NCBI RefSeq assembly: GCF_017352195.1
Contig: NZ_CP071445.1
Coordinates: forward strand, 2,356,001-2,420,000
Source of the DNA: Sedimentibacter sp. zth1
GTDB lineage: Bacteria; Bacillota; Clostridia; Tissierellales; Sedimentibacteraceae
Reading direction: 5' to 3'
DNA: 64,000 bases
Shown piece after piece: positions 43,303 through 50,571 of the stretch. The first letter of the stretch is position 1. The number at the start of each line of letters is the position of its first letter. The notes beneath the pieces were generated by a model. It did not search any database and was not told where the DNA came from. It worked only from the letters and a program-made list of their open reading frames with translations. The translations under genes and the position numbers were made by a program.

Positions 43303-43757
43303 TTATACACAGAAATTGATGCCATACGCATAAATACTAGGTTATTCATGTTAGTATCTTTGATTTTTATATGTGGATAGAATTAGTTGGTAAAAAATGT
43401 ATGCATATTGTATACGTATAAATTAGAAATAGGCGTCAATATATGTATATTTATAAGCATTAAAATATATGACATTTTGATATTGAAAGAATTAGTAAAC
43501 ATATTCTGACAAATATTTAATATATAAGATATAATATTACAAAAATAAAATATTTCTGTTTATGCCAAAAATATGTTCGATAAAATTACAAGTTATCCAC
43601 ATCTGTGGATAGAATTGTGCACAACTTAAAAATATTGTTAGTGTAACCATAGTTTTTGTCAATAGTTATTTTGAAATTTATAAAAAATATTATTTTATAG
43701 AATTTAGGGCTATTTTGGACATGTTTTTATCCACAAGTTATCCACTGCTGTGGATAG
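43303..43757. other. Cluster of DnaA-box-like sites in an AT-rich gap
   Basis: Seven nine-base sites match TTATNCACA or differ by one base: TTATACACA 43303, CTATCCACA (minus) 43372-43380, TTATCCACA 43593, CTATCCACA (minus) 43604-43612, TTATCCACA 43727, TTATCCACT 43738 and CTATCCACA (minus) 43749-43757. Two pairs face each other. The three minus-strand sites share the longer word TGTGGATAGAATT. The gap of 838 bp has no gene. No dnaA, dnaN or plasmid rep gene is nearby, so it may be a DnaA-titrating or regulatory cluster; binding is not shown. Confidence 0.6.
43653..43667 (+). repeat. Short copy of the dispersed repeat within the DnaA-box cluster
   Basis: TTTTTGTCAATAGTT keeps the core TTTGTCAATAGTT of the repeat found before pgi. 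Only the core is preserved, so it may be a decayed end. Confidence 0.5.
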
Positions 43758-43911
43758 AATTGTTCTTATATTTATACATTTTATTGTTTTGAGTAAAAAA
43801 ACAAAAAGATAATTGTATAATTTTGTAGTTTATAGTATCATTTAAATAGAAGATAATAAGTTAATTTCAATTTAACTATTTTCAATATATTATAATTGAG
43901 GGAGCATATAT

Positions 43912-44826
43912 ATGGATAATTTTAAACTAGTTTATGATTATATTATAATGTCTAATTATTTTGAGCCTTTTGCAACTTGTGAAATTAGATTTAATGAAAA
44001 GACAAATAAAAATGAAATATATGTAATATACGCAAACAAACATTTCCCTTGTATTACTGGAGTACCAAATGATGAAATACTAAATAAGAGATTAACAGAA
44101 ATTTTTTTCCAAAAATCAACAACAATTTTTGATTGGACAAGGATTATTGCTGAGGCAGCAATGACCAATAGCTATAAAGTCATAGAAGACTATTTTGATT
44201 CTTGTAATAAATTTTTGAAAATGTTTGTTTTTGGATACAACATGGGAGTATTTCATGTTATAATAAAAGACGAAACTGAGAAGAAAGAAAATAAAAGAAT
44301 TTTATTTGAAAAAAATAAGCAAATAGATTATCTCATAGAGGAGGTTAGAATTAAAAATAATAATGATAACCTAACTAAGCTTTATGACTATCAATTTGGG
44401 TTAGATAGTGTGGATTTAAGTATAAGTGACTACAATGAATTGGGTACAAACTTTACTGTGTTATTGCTGGATTTAATCGGACTTAGAACCATAAACCAAG
44501 ATTATGGTTATGAGGTTGGAGATAAAACACTTATAGAGATTGCAGATATGTTATTATCAAATACTCGAAAGATAGACATCCCTTGTAGATATAGTGGAGG
44601 AAAGTTTTTTGTTATTTACAACAATGTAAATACTGATTTAGCACAAGTTCTGATAGAAAAGTTAAAAATAAGTATCAAAAAAAACATAAGAGTATTACAT
44701 ATTATAGAAATATTTATAAACGGTGCTGCGTTAGATTATTCAGGTCAAACAAAAACAGAGTTAATGACTGAATTAGAAAGTAAATTAGAAAAAGCAAAAT
44801 GTTTGGGTGCAGATGTTATCTTATAA
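43912..44826 (+). CDS. PAS-like/degenerate GGDEF-domain protein
   Basis: Residues 1-130 resemble a PAS sensor. After a coiled linker (about 130-155) residues 155-300 form a GGDEF-type domain: NNDNLTKLYDYQFG, FTVLLLDLIGLRTINQDYGYEVGDKTLIEIADML, and CRYSGGKFFVIYNN. The signature loop reads SGGKF instead of GG[DE]EF, so diguanylate cyclase activity is unlikely. It may bind GTP or c-di-GMP, or act by protein contact. GAGGGAG precedes the ATG. The lipoprotein gene follows 14 bp later. Confidence 0.8.
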   Translation: MDNFKLVYDYIIMSNYFEPFATCEIRFNEKTNKNEIYVIYANKHFPCITGVPNDEILNKRLTEIFFQKSTTIFDWTRIIAEAAMTNSYKVIEDYFDSCNKFLKMFVFGYNMGVFHVIIKDETEKKENKRILFEKNKQIDYLIEEVRIKNNNDNLTKLYDYQFGLDSVDLSISDYNELGTNFTVLLLDLIGLRTINQDYGYEVGDKTLIEIADMLLSNTRKIDIPCRYSGGKFFVIYNNVNTDLAQVLIEKLKISIKKNIRVLHIIEIFINGAALDYSGQTKTELMTELESKLEKAKCLGADVIL

Positions 44827-44840
44827 GGTGAGAGGTTAAA

Positions 44841-45488
44841 ATGAAGAAGAATAAATTAATTATGTTAGCAATAGTGCTTTTGTTGATTATAACTGCATGT
44901 ACAAAGCAAAATGCAGATAATATTAATGTTGTAGATGACAATAACAATAATACTAACGGCAATAGTAGTATTGCAGATGATAAAAAAGATGATGACAATC
45001 TTATAGATAATGAAAATGACAATGAAAATGACAATGACAATGACAATGACAATGACAATGACAAAGACCAAACTCAAATAGAAGATGATGAGCAAAAGGA
45101 ACAAAAAAGTATTGAAGAATTAATAATTGCAGAAACATTTAAAAAATTCATTGATAATAAACAGGTGATTAATGAATATATTGATAAGGCTGCTTTAAAT
45201 GAGCTAAAGTTCTTTAGTGCTGACGAGGCATTTAATATTTATGAAGCAAAAGAAATTAATGGTACAGAGGGGATACTATTAGTAGATATAATAGAAAATG
45301 AAAAACTTATAGATTCAAAATCTTATATAATAACTTCTGTAAGCAATAGCAGTATAGGTGTAACTAAAGAAGATTTACAAAGTGGAATATTATATATTGA
45401 CGATGAGGGCAATTATGCTGTAAAATTTGAAAGCTTAAGTAAAAGAACTAATATGAAAAAAATAATTAGTATTACTGTAGAAAAGTAA
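44841..45488 (+). CDS. Lipoprotein with asparagine/aspartate repeat linker
   Basis: The lipoprotein signal ends in the lipobox IITAC, with cysteine at residue 20. A low-complexity linker of Asn and Asp follows (about residues 31-82), much of it alternating Asn-Asp. The C-terminal 130 residues form a compact unknown domain. It is probably anchored outside the membrane. It is co-transcribed with the degenerate GGDEF gene. No family is recognised. Confidence 0.7.
   Translation: MKKNKLIMLAIVLLLIITACTKQNADNINVVDDNNNNTNGNSSIADDKKDDDNLIDNENDNENDNDNDNDNDNDKDQTQIEDDEQKEQKSIEELIIAETFKKFIDNKQVINEYIDKAALNELKFFSADEAFNIYEAKEINGTEGILLVDIIENEKLIDSKSYIITSVSNSSIGVTKEDLQSGILYIDDEGNYAVKFESLSKRTNMKKIISITVEK
45008..45064 (+). 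repeat. GACAAT hexamer repeat in the lipoprotein gene
   Basis: About nine imperfect tandem hexamers, GAAAAT and GACAAT, encode Glu/Asp-Asn pairs. Slippage would change linker length by two residues at a time without shifting the frame. Confidence 0.88.
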
Positions 45489-45521
45489 GCTGTGCATAGA
45501 TTGTTTTAATTGGAGAGGGAA

Positions 45522-46037
45522 ATGGAAATAGTTGAAATTTGTAATAAAAGGAATTCGGTAAAATTAGAAGATTTGGGGAAAGTAACATTATTGGATTGGC
45601 TTATAGATGAAGAAAAAAGAGGTAGTATAAATTATCATAAAACTATTATAAAATTATTAGCTTTTTTTCAAGAATTTTATAAAGTAACAAAAGATAAATT
45701 TGGTAAACAATATATTATGGGTGATATAAATTTGCATAACTTTATTTTGAAAGATGATATGATTTATGGTATGAATTTTGAATCATGTAAGGAAGGCTGT
45801 ATTGAAACTGACATTGGAAAATTCGTTGCATATTTGATAACCTATGAGCCGATAGCAACAGACTGGAAATTTAAATTTGCAAATGATTTTATTCATATAT
45901 TTATGCTTAATTTTAGCTTGCATACTGTTTCTTTAATAAAAGAGATAGAGATTGAGTTAAACAAAATCGCAAAAAGAAGAAATACCGAATTTCAAACATA
46001 TGATATACTGTGTAGAATTGCTGAGGAAATTATTTGA
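45522..46037 (+). CDS. Possible kinase-fold (APH-like) protein, degenerate
   Basis: The 171 residues include YIMGDINLHNFILKDDMIYGMNFESCKEG, which resembles the catalytic loop GDxxxxN and following metal-binding segment of aminoglycoside-phosphotransferase or Kdo-kinase-like folds. The usual HGD is MGD, the DFE-like motif is NFE, and the N-lobe is short, so it may be inactive. The ATG at 45522 follows GGAGAGGG; an upstream TTG is part of the ribosome-site region. The next gene starts on the last base of its stop codon. The assignment is tentative. Confidence 0.5.
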   Translation: MEIVEICNKRNSVKLEDLGKVTLLDWLIDEEKRGSINYHKTIIKLLAFFQEFYKVTKDKFGKQYIMGDINLHNFILKDDMIYGMNFESCKEGCIETDIGKFVAYLITYEPIATDWKFKFANDFIHIFMLNFSLHTVSLIKEIEIELNKIAKRRNTEFQTYDILCRIAEEII

Positions 46038-46303
46038 TGTACTATACATATATAGTTGAATGTAATGATAATACCCTATATACAGGATATACTACGAATA
46101 TAAAAAAAAGAATTTTAGTGCATAATTTAGGAAAAGGTGCAAAATATACTAGAGGAAGAACACCGGTCGTATTAAAATATTACGAAGAGTTTGACAGGAA
46201 AGAAGATGCCTTAAAAAGAGAATGTAGCATTAAGAAGTTAACAAAGAAAGAAAAACTAAAATTGATAGATACATTTGAGGATCTCAACGTTACACAAGAA
46301 TAG
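46037..46303 (+). CDS. GIY-YIG nuclease domain protein (YhbQ/UPF0213 family)
   Basis: The single-domain protein of 88 residues shows the GIY-YIG pattern YYTYIVECNDNTLYTGYTTNIKKR and the catalytic Arg and Glu region, with GAKYTRGRTPVVLKYYEEF and LKRECSIKKLTKKEK. YhbQ of E. coli cleaves branched DNA, and YazA is the Bacillus counterpart; the role in cells is unsettled. ATG at 46037 overlaps the preceding stop codon. Confidence 0.9.
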   Translation: MYYTYIVECNDNTLYTGYTTNIKKRILVHNLGKGAKYTRGRTPVVLKYYEEFDRKEDALKRECSIKKLTKKEKLKLIDTFEDLNVTQE

Positions 46304-46314
46304 GAGTATATAGA

Positions 46315-47148
46315 GTGAATAGTAAAATAATTGTAGATAGCTGTTTAGACTATGATGATAATATAGCATGGTTAAACGAAATAGAAAGAATACCTTTTAA
46401 ATTGATAGTTGATGAGGAAGAAATAATTGATGATAACATAGACACAGATATGTTATTGGATAAAATGAAACAGAAAAAGACAGTAGTTAAGTCAGCTTGT
46501 CCGTCACCAAATGATTTTTACAATTCTTTTGAAGATAATGGAGAGTCATATGTTGTTACAATTTCATCAAAGTTGAGTGGTTCACATAATAGTGCAGAAT
46601 TGGCAAAGAAAATGTTTTTAGAAAAATCACCTAATAGTAAAATACATATATTTGATAGCAAATCTGCAGCATCTGGTCAAGCACTTATTGCTTTGCAAAT
46701 TAAAACTTTGATAGAAGAAAAATTAAATTTTGAACAAATTATCGAAAATATAGAAAAATATATTGAGAAACTAAATACACTATTTATTCTCAATACACTT
46801 GACAATCTTGCTAAAAACGGAAGAATAAGTATGGTAAAAGCAAAACTTGCATCAATACTTCATATTGTTCCTATATTATGTGGCAATGAAGTTGGAGAGA
46901 TTGATTTAAAAGATCAAATTAGAGGGAACAAAAAAGCATTCATGAAGCTTGTTGAATTTATAGGAGAGTCATGTAATGATTATAAAGATAGGGTGCTTGG
47001 TATAACACATGTTAATGCATTAGAAAAAGCAAAGAAACTAAAAGATGATATACTTTCTAAGTATAATTTTAAAGATGTATTGATATTAGAAGCTGGTGGA
47101 TTAAGCACATTATATGCAGATGATGGTGGAATAATAGTAACATTTTAA
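46315..47148 (+). CDS. DegV family fatty-acid-binding protein
   Basis: DegV fold of 277 residues: KIIVDSCLDYDD at the start, KSACPSPNDFYNSF, ISSKLSGSHNSAELAKKMF and NGRISMVKAKLAS. Relatives (FakB) hold a fatty acid for phosphorylation by FakA during use of exogenous fatty acids; no FakA gene lies in the window. The first residues lack the usual STAD motif (here DSCLD), which may change ligand binding. It starts with GTG behind GGAG. Confidence 0.85.
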   Translation: MNSKIIVDSCLDYDDNIAWLNEIERIPFKLIVDEEEIIDDNIDTDMLLDKMKQKKTVVKSACPSPNDFYNSFEDNGESYVVTISSKLSGSHNSAELAKKMFLEKSPNSKIHIFDSKSAASGQALIALQIKTLIEEKLNFEQIIENIEKYIEKLNTLFILNTLDNLAKNGRISMVKAKLASILHIVPILCGNEVGEIDLKDQIRGNKKAFMKLVEFIGESCNDYKDRVLGITHVNALEKAKKLKDDILSKYNFKDVLILEAGGLSTLYADDGGIIVTF

Positions 47149-47188
47149 AAAAAGCAAGCATTAGAGAATTCTCTAGCTTGCTTTTTTG
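47148..47188. terminator. Bidirectional terminator between degV and folT
   Basis: AAAAAAGCAAGC pairs with GCTTGCTTTTTT and the inner AGAG-AATT-CTCT extends the stem, giving a long hairpin with T runs on both strands. Confidence 0.9.
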
Positions 47189-47198
47189 TATTAAATAA

Positions 47199-47966
47199 TT
47201 AAAATTTTAATTTAAAAGTTTTGTTTACTGTTTCTAAGACTGTTGAAATTACAATAGCGTAAATTGGTATTAAAAAGAAATTAGAGAGTATTCTTGCTGG
47301 CAAAAATACTATAAATCCTTTACCCATAATAATTGATAAAAAGTAAGTGTTTAGTATAATAGAAGTTATAAATTGTGATACACTTACCATAAATAAAATT
47401 TTGTTCGTTTTGTATTTAGAATGAAATTTTTTAGTAACTATTATAGGGAATACTATATATGCTAAAGTTAATACTATGTATCCTATTATAAGAGCAATGT
47501 GAAGTGGCTCGCCATTATAATATAATGAGTTACCTTCAATTGTTAATAGTCCTTTAAATATAAACCCACCAACACAGCTTGCTGATAATATTGAAATAAA
47601 AATAGTATTGATAAGGTTATAATTTAATTTGTCACTCTTAAAATACTTAAAAAATAATCCTGGTATCAGTCCTGACAACCCCGCAGCTATAGTAAATCCT
47701 GGAAAATATGGACCTACTGGTTTAATTAGGCATGTAAGTATGTCCACTAAAGAACCAGATATAAATCCAACCATAGGACCGCAAATGATACCTGTGATCA
47801 TTGTGATAGCTGTAGAAAATGTTATTTTAACAGCTTGAAATCCTGCGACTGGTATATAAAATAAAAATAATAAATTGAGCACTAAGCTCATGGCTATCAA
47901 AATACTAGCCGTTGTCAATTTGCGTGTTGTAATTTTTTTTGAAACTAAAAAAGTATTACCTTTCAT
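47199..47966 (-). CDS. folT: ECF transporter S component, probably folate-specific
   Basis: The 255-residue integral membrane protein has about six helices. The first (KLTTASILIAMSLVLNLLFLF) and the following PVAGFQAVKITFSTAITMITGIICGPMVGFISGSLVDI match S components of energy-coupling-factor transporters of the FolT group. It would capture folate and use the shared EcfA/A'/T module, which is not encoded here. The assignment to folate rests mainly on the THF riboswitch in its leader. AAGGAGG lies 7 bases before the ATG. Confidence 0.9.
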   Translation of the reverse strand: MKGNTFLVSKKITTRKLTTASILIAMSLVLNLLFLFYIPVAGFQAVKITFSTAITMITGIICGPMVGFISGSLVDILTCLIKPVGPYFPGFTIAAGLSGLIPGLFFKYFKSDKLNYNLINTIFISILSASCVGGFIFKGLLTIEGNSLYYNGEPLHIALIIGYIVLTLAYIVFPIIVTKKFHSKYKTNKILFMVSVSQFITSIILNTYFLSIIMGKGFIVFLPARILSNFFLIPIYAIVISTVLETVNKTFKLKF

Positions 47967-48040
47967 TTGAACCTCCTTATAGGTACAAAGTAATACTTCC
48001 GCAATTAAGAAACATAATTATAGTCAAAAATACTATGTTT

Positions 48041-48131
48041 GTACAGCGGAAGCGACAAGATACCGCAGACTAAGTCTTTCGTTTAAGAGCGACCTCCCAT
48101 CTCTTAACACTTAACGCATCTTATCCACTCT
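48041..48131 (-). ncRNA. Tetrahydrofolate (THF) riboswitch
   Basis: On the minus strand the leader reads GAGTGGATAAGATGCGTTAA, then GTGTT, AGATGGGAGGTCG, AACGAAAG and GCGGTATCTTGTC. The words GCGTTAAGTGT and GCGGTA and their order match the folT-type THF aptamer (Rfam THF). The closing stem GATAAGAT pairs with ATCTTGTC, and AGTGG pairs with CCGCT. Downstream CTTCCGC can pair with GCGGAAG instead, giving a switch before the ribosome site of folT. Confidence 0.93.
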
Positions 48132-48150
48132 GTTTATTTTAACTATAAAG

Positions 48151-48179
48151 ATAATAACAAAAATATAATAAAAAGTCAC
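48151..48179 (-). promoter_or_regulatory. Candidate promoter for the THF riboswitch transcript
   Basis: On the minus strand GTGACT (48179-48174) and TATTAT (48156-48151) are 17 bp apart. The start would lie about 10-15 bp before the aptamer. Confidence 0.5.
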
Positions 48180-48259
48180 TATCTTTTTAGTAAATGGTTT
48201 TATTATACTATATAACATAATTTAACATAACAAAAGTAAAGAAATATTAAAAAAAACAA

Positions 48260-48300
48260 AATATAACAAATTATTGCAAAAAACAATATATTGTTATATT
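48260..48300 (+). promoter_or_regulatory. Possible operator dyad upstream of the GH26-like gene
   Basis: AATATAACAA at 48260 and its inverse TTGTTATATT at 48291 flank an inner dyad AACAATATATTGTT (48282-48295). A closely related dyad lies before the lipoprotein gene at 50572. The rest of the gap between the riboswitch and this site is AT-rich without visible features. Confidence 0.35.
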
Positions 48301-48334
48301 ATAAAAACACACTTATTTTTTAACGGAGGAAAAT

Positions 48335-50335
48335 ATGATAAAAAAAACAAGCATTAAAATGTTAAGGACACTATTATTAACAGTATTAATCTCTTCAATG
48401 TTTATCATAACAGTATTTGCAGTAGATATAAGCATTGATGGACTAAAAGTTAATTTTACAAAACACTCAGGTTATCCATTTGTAGATGCCAACAACAGAA
48501 CTATGGTTCCACTAAGGTTAACAATGGAAAGCATTGGAGCAAAGGTAGATTGGGATAGTGCAAATAAAACAGCAATAGTAACAAAAGGGGAAACAGAAGT
48601 AAAGGTTAAAATTGGGGAAAGCTACATTTATAAAAATAGAGAGAAATTAAAAAATGACACAGCAGCAATTATAAAAAATAAAAAAACATATCTCCCTATT
48701 AGAGCGGTTCTCGAATGTTTTGGAGCTACTATAAACTGGGATGGAAAAACAAAAACAGTTTTGGTTAACACTCAGGAAGATGTAAATTTTGTTACACTTA
48801 TAGAAAATATGCCTATAATTGATAACTACTGGCCCATTATAGAAGAAGCAACATCTCTAAAAACTAATAAAAACTATTCAAATGCTATATTAAAATTTGA
48901 AAGCATAATTTCAGCTATAAAAAAAGAAGGCAACTTTACAAACGTTGCATTAATGTACAATAGAATGGGTGACTGTTACTCAAAACTAGCAAATTATGAT
49001 AAGGCAAAGCAATGTTGGTTGGCAGAAGCTATATATTGGGATAAAGCAGGTAAAGTACAAGAAACAACAGCTGCAAATAGAAAAGCAGATTTGCTTGGTT
49101 CCGAGGTCAAACTTTACGCAGTAAGTACAAATGAAGAAAGGTCTCAAATTGATTATTTTGATGCTCCATTGGAACCTAAAAAAGGAATTTTATTAGGAGC
49201 ATATGCAGAGGGTGATTCAAATGTTCATGATTCATCAAGCAATAAAAAATTCTATATGAATGACTTCCCTGATTTGGTTGGTAAAGACCATGCAGCATAT
49301 CTTTTGTATTTTTCATACGGTATGGATTTATCAACATATAGTACACATATAAGAAAAGCTGTTCAGTTAGATAAAATTATAGAATTAGCATTACAACCAC
49401 TTGATGGACTAGACATGGTAAATGATACAGACGGATACCTTGTTAAGCTAGCAAAGGATATGGAAAAAAGCGGTGCAAAATTCATGCTAAGGTTTGCAAA
49501 TGAAATGAATGATCCAACAAATCCATGGTATACAACAGATTACAATAAATATATAGAAAAATTTAGAATAGTTTCAGGTATATTCAAAGAACATGCACCA
49601 TCAGTAGCAATAGTGTGGGCACCAAACTTTTATCCTCCTGATAATATAACATATTATTACCCAGGAGATGAGTATGTTGATTATGTAGGTATTTCATCAT
49701 ACAAGAATAATAATCCACAGCTTGACCCTTTAAATCAAGGTATAGACAGAAGCAGATGGAGTAATCAGTTAGATTTAATTTACTCATTGTATGGCGATAA
49801 AAAGCCTATTATAGTATCAGAGGGTGGATGTTCGTTTAAACAGGCATCATCGGGCAAAGACTTAACAAATTATGCTGCTAGGCAATTAGATGATTTTTAT
49901 GCATATATACCACTTAGATATCCAAATTTAAAAGCAGTATTTTATTTCAATCAGAAAAAGGATGTAACTAACTACTGCTTGTCACAAAATAAAACAGTAC
50001 TAGATGCGTACAAGGATGCAATAAATGATGAGTATTATCTATCAAGTGCAACTGATAGTGATAGTATCAATGAATACTACTATCAGTTAGCAGGCAATAC
50101 GGTTTCTTCAGAGGAGATAGCATTATGTTCATATGTCAAGTGTGCAACAGACAATGTAAAAAAAGTAGAATATATGATAAATGGAGTAACAATAGGCACA
50201 ACCGAGAGTGTGCCTTACAGAGTAAACTGTGATTTTTCAAAATATAAAGGACAGCATATAAATATAACAGTAAATGCATTTGATTCAAATGGGAAACTAT
50301 TAGTTTCTAAAACATTCAGCGTAAATGTGGAATAA
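48335..50335 (+). CDS. Secreted GH26-like glycoside hydrolase with stress-protein-like N-terminal domain
   Basis: A signal peptide (about residues 1-30) precedes a copper-amine-oxidase N-terminal-type domain (VPLRLTMESIGAKVDWDSANKTAIV, then LPIRAVLECFGATINWDGKTKTVLV), a wall-associated module. A helical TPR-like stretch follows (about 165-255). The catalytic part, about residues 280-560, looks like GH26 mannanase/glucanase: FMLRFANEMNDPTNPWY with the acid Glu, and IIVSEGGCS with a likely nucleophile Glu. The usual His before the first Glu is Asn. An Ig-like C-terminal domain ends the protein. It may trim surface or environmental polysaccharide. Confidence 0.82.
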   Translation: MIKKTSIKMLRTLLLTVLISSMFIITVFAVDISIDGLKVNFTKHSGYPFVDANNRTMVPLRLTMESIGAKVDWDSANKTAIVTKGETEVKVKIGESYIYKNREKLKNDTAAIIKNKKTYLPIRAVLECFGATINWDGKTKTVLVNTQEDVNFVTLIENMPIIDNYWPIIEEATSLKTNKNYSNAILKFESIISAIKKEGNFTNVALMYNRMGDCYSKLANYDKAKQCWLAEAIYWDKAGKVQETTAANRKADLLGSEVKLYAVSTNEERSQIDYFDAPLEPKKGILLGAYAEGDSNVHDSSSNKKFYMNDFPDLVGKDHAAYLLYFSYGMDLSTYSTHIRKAVQLDKIIELALQPLDGLDMVNDTDGYLVKLAKDMEKSGAKFMLRFANEMNDPTNPWYTTDYNKYIEKFRIVSGIFKEHAPSVAIVWAPNFYPPDNITYYYPGDEYVDYVGISSYKNNNPQLDPLNQGIDRSRWSNQLDLIYSLYGDKKPIIVSEGGCSFKQASSGKDLTNYAARQLDDFYAYIPLRYPNLKAVFYFNQKKDVTNYCLSQNKTVLDAYKDAINDEYYLSSATDSDSINEYYYQLAGNTVSSEEIALCSYVKCATDNVKKVEYMINGVTIGTTESVPYRVNCDFSKYKGQHINITVNAFDSNGKLLVSKTFSVNVE

Positions 50336-50363
50336 ATAACTAGTAAATATTATTGTTAATATC

Positions 50364-50401
50364 GAAAAAAGATAGCGTATAAAACTATGCTATCTTTTTT
50401 T
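50364..50401 (+). terminator. Terminator after the GH26-like gene
   Basis: AAAAAAGATAGC and GCTATCTTTTTT pair, with GTA/TAT extending the stem around the loop. Confidence 0.85.
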
Positions 50402-50482
50402 GTAGGAAAAAAACAAATGTATTACTAAAGTCGAATAATGTAGAAAATTAAGTAAAATGGTAAAATAATATAAAAAATATAA

Positions 50483-50502
50483 ATATAACAAAATTGTTAT
50501 AT
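50483..50502 (+). promoter_or_regulatory. Possible operator dyad upstream of the lipoprotein pair
   Basis: ATATAACAA-AA-TTGTTATAT has nine-base perfect arms. It resembles the arms of the dyad before the GH26-like gene. TATAAT-like boxes lie just downstream. Confidence 0.4.
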
Positions 50503-50571
50503 CATGTTTTATTATAAAGGTATATAATGTAAGAATATGGGCACAAGTATAATTCAAAAACGGAGGATGGG

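Noticed and set aside
43303-43757. The chromosomal replication origin
   Set aside because: DnaA-type boxes are present, but none of the usual neighbours (dnaA, dnaN, recF, gyrB, rpmH) is in the window.
43891-43896. TATAAT before the degenerate GGDEF gene as its promoter
   Set aside because: There is no -35 box at a usable distance, and the start would fall on the ribosome site.
45008-45064. Short tandem repeats as a possible CRISPR or phase-variation switch
   Set aside because: Units are six bases without spacers, so no CRISPR. Being multiples of three they cannot switch the frame.
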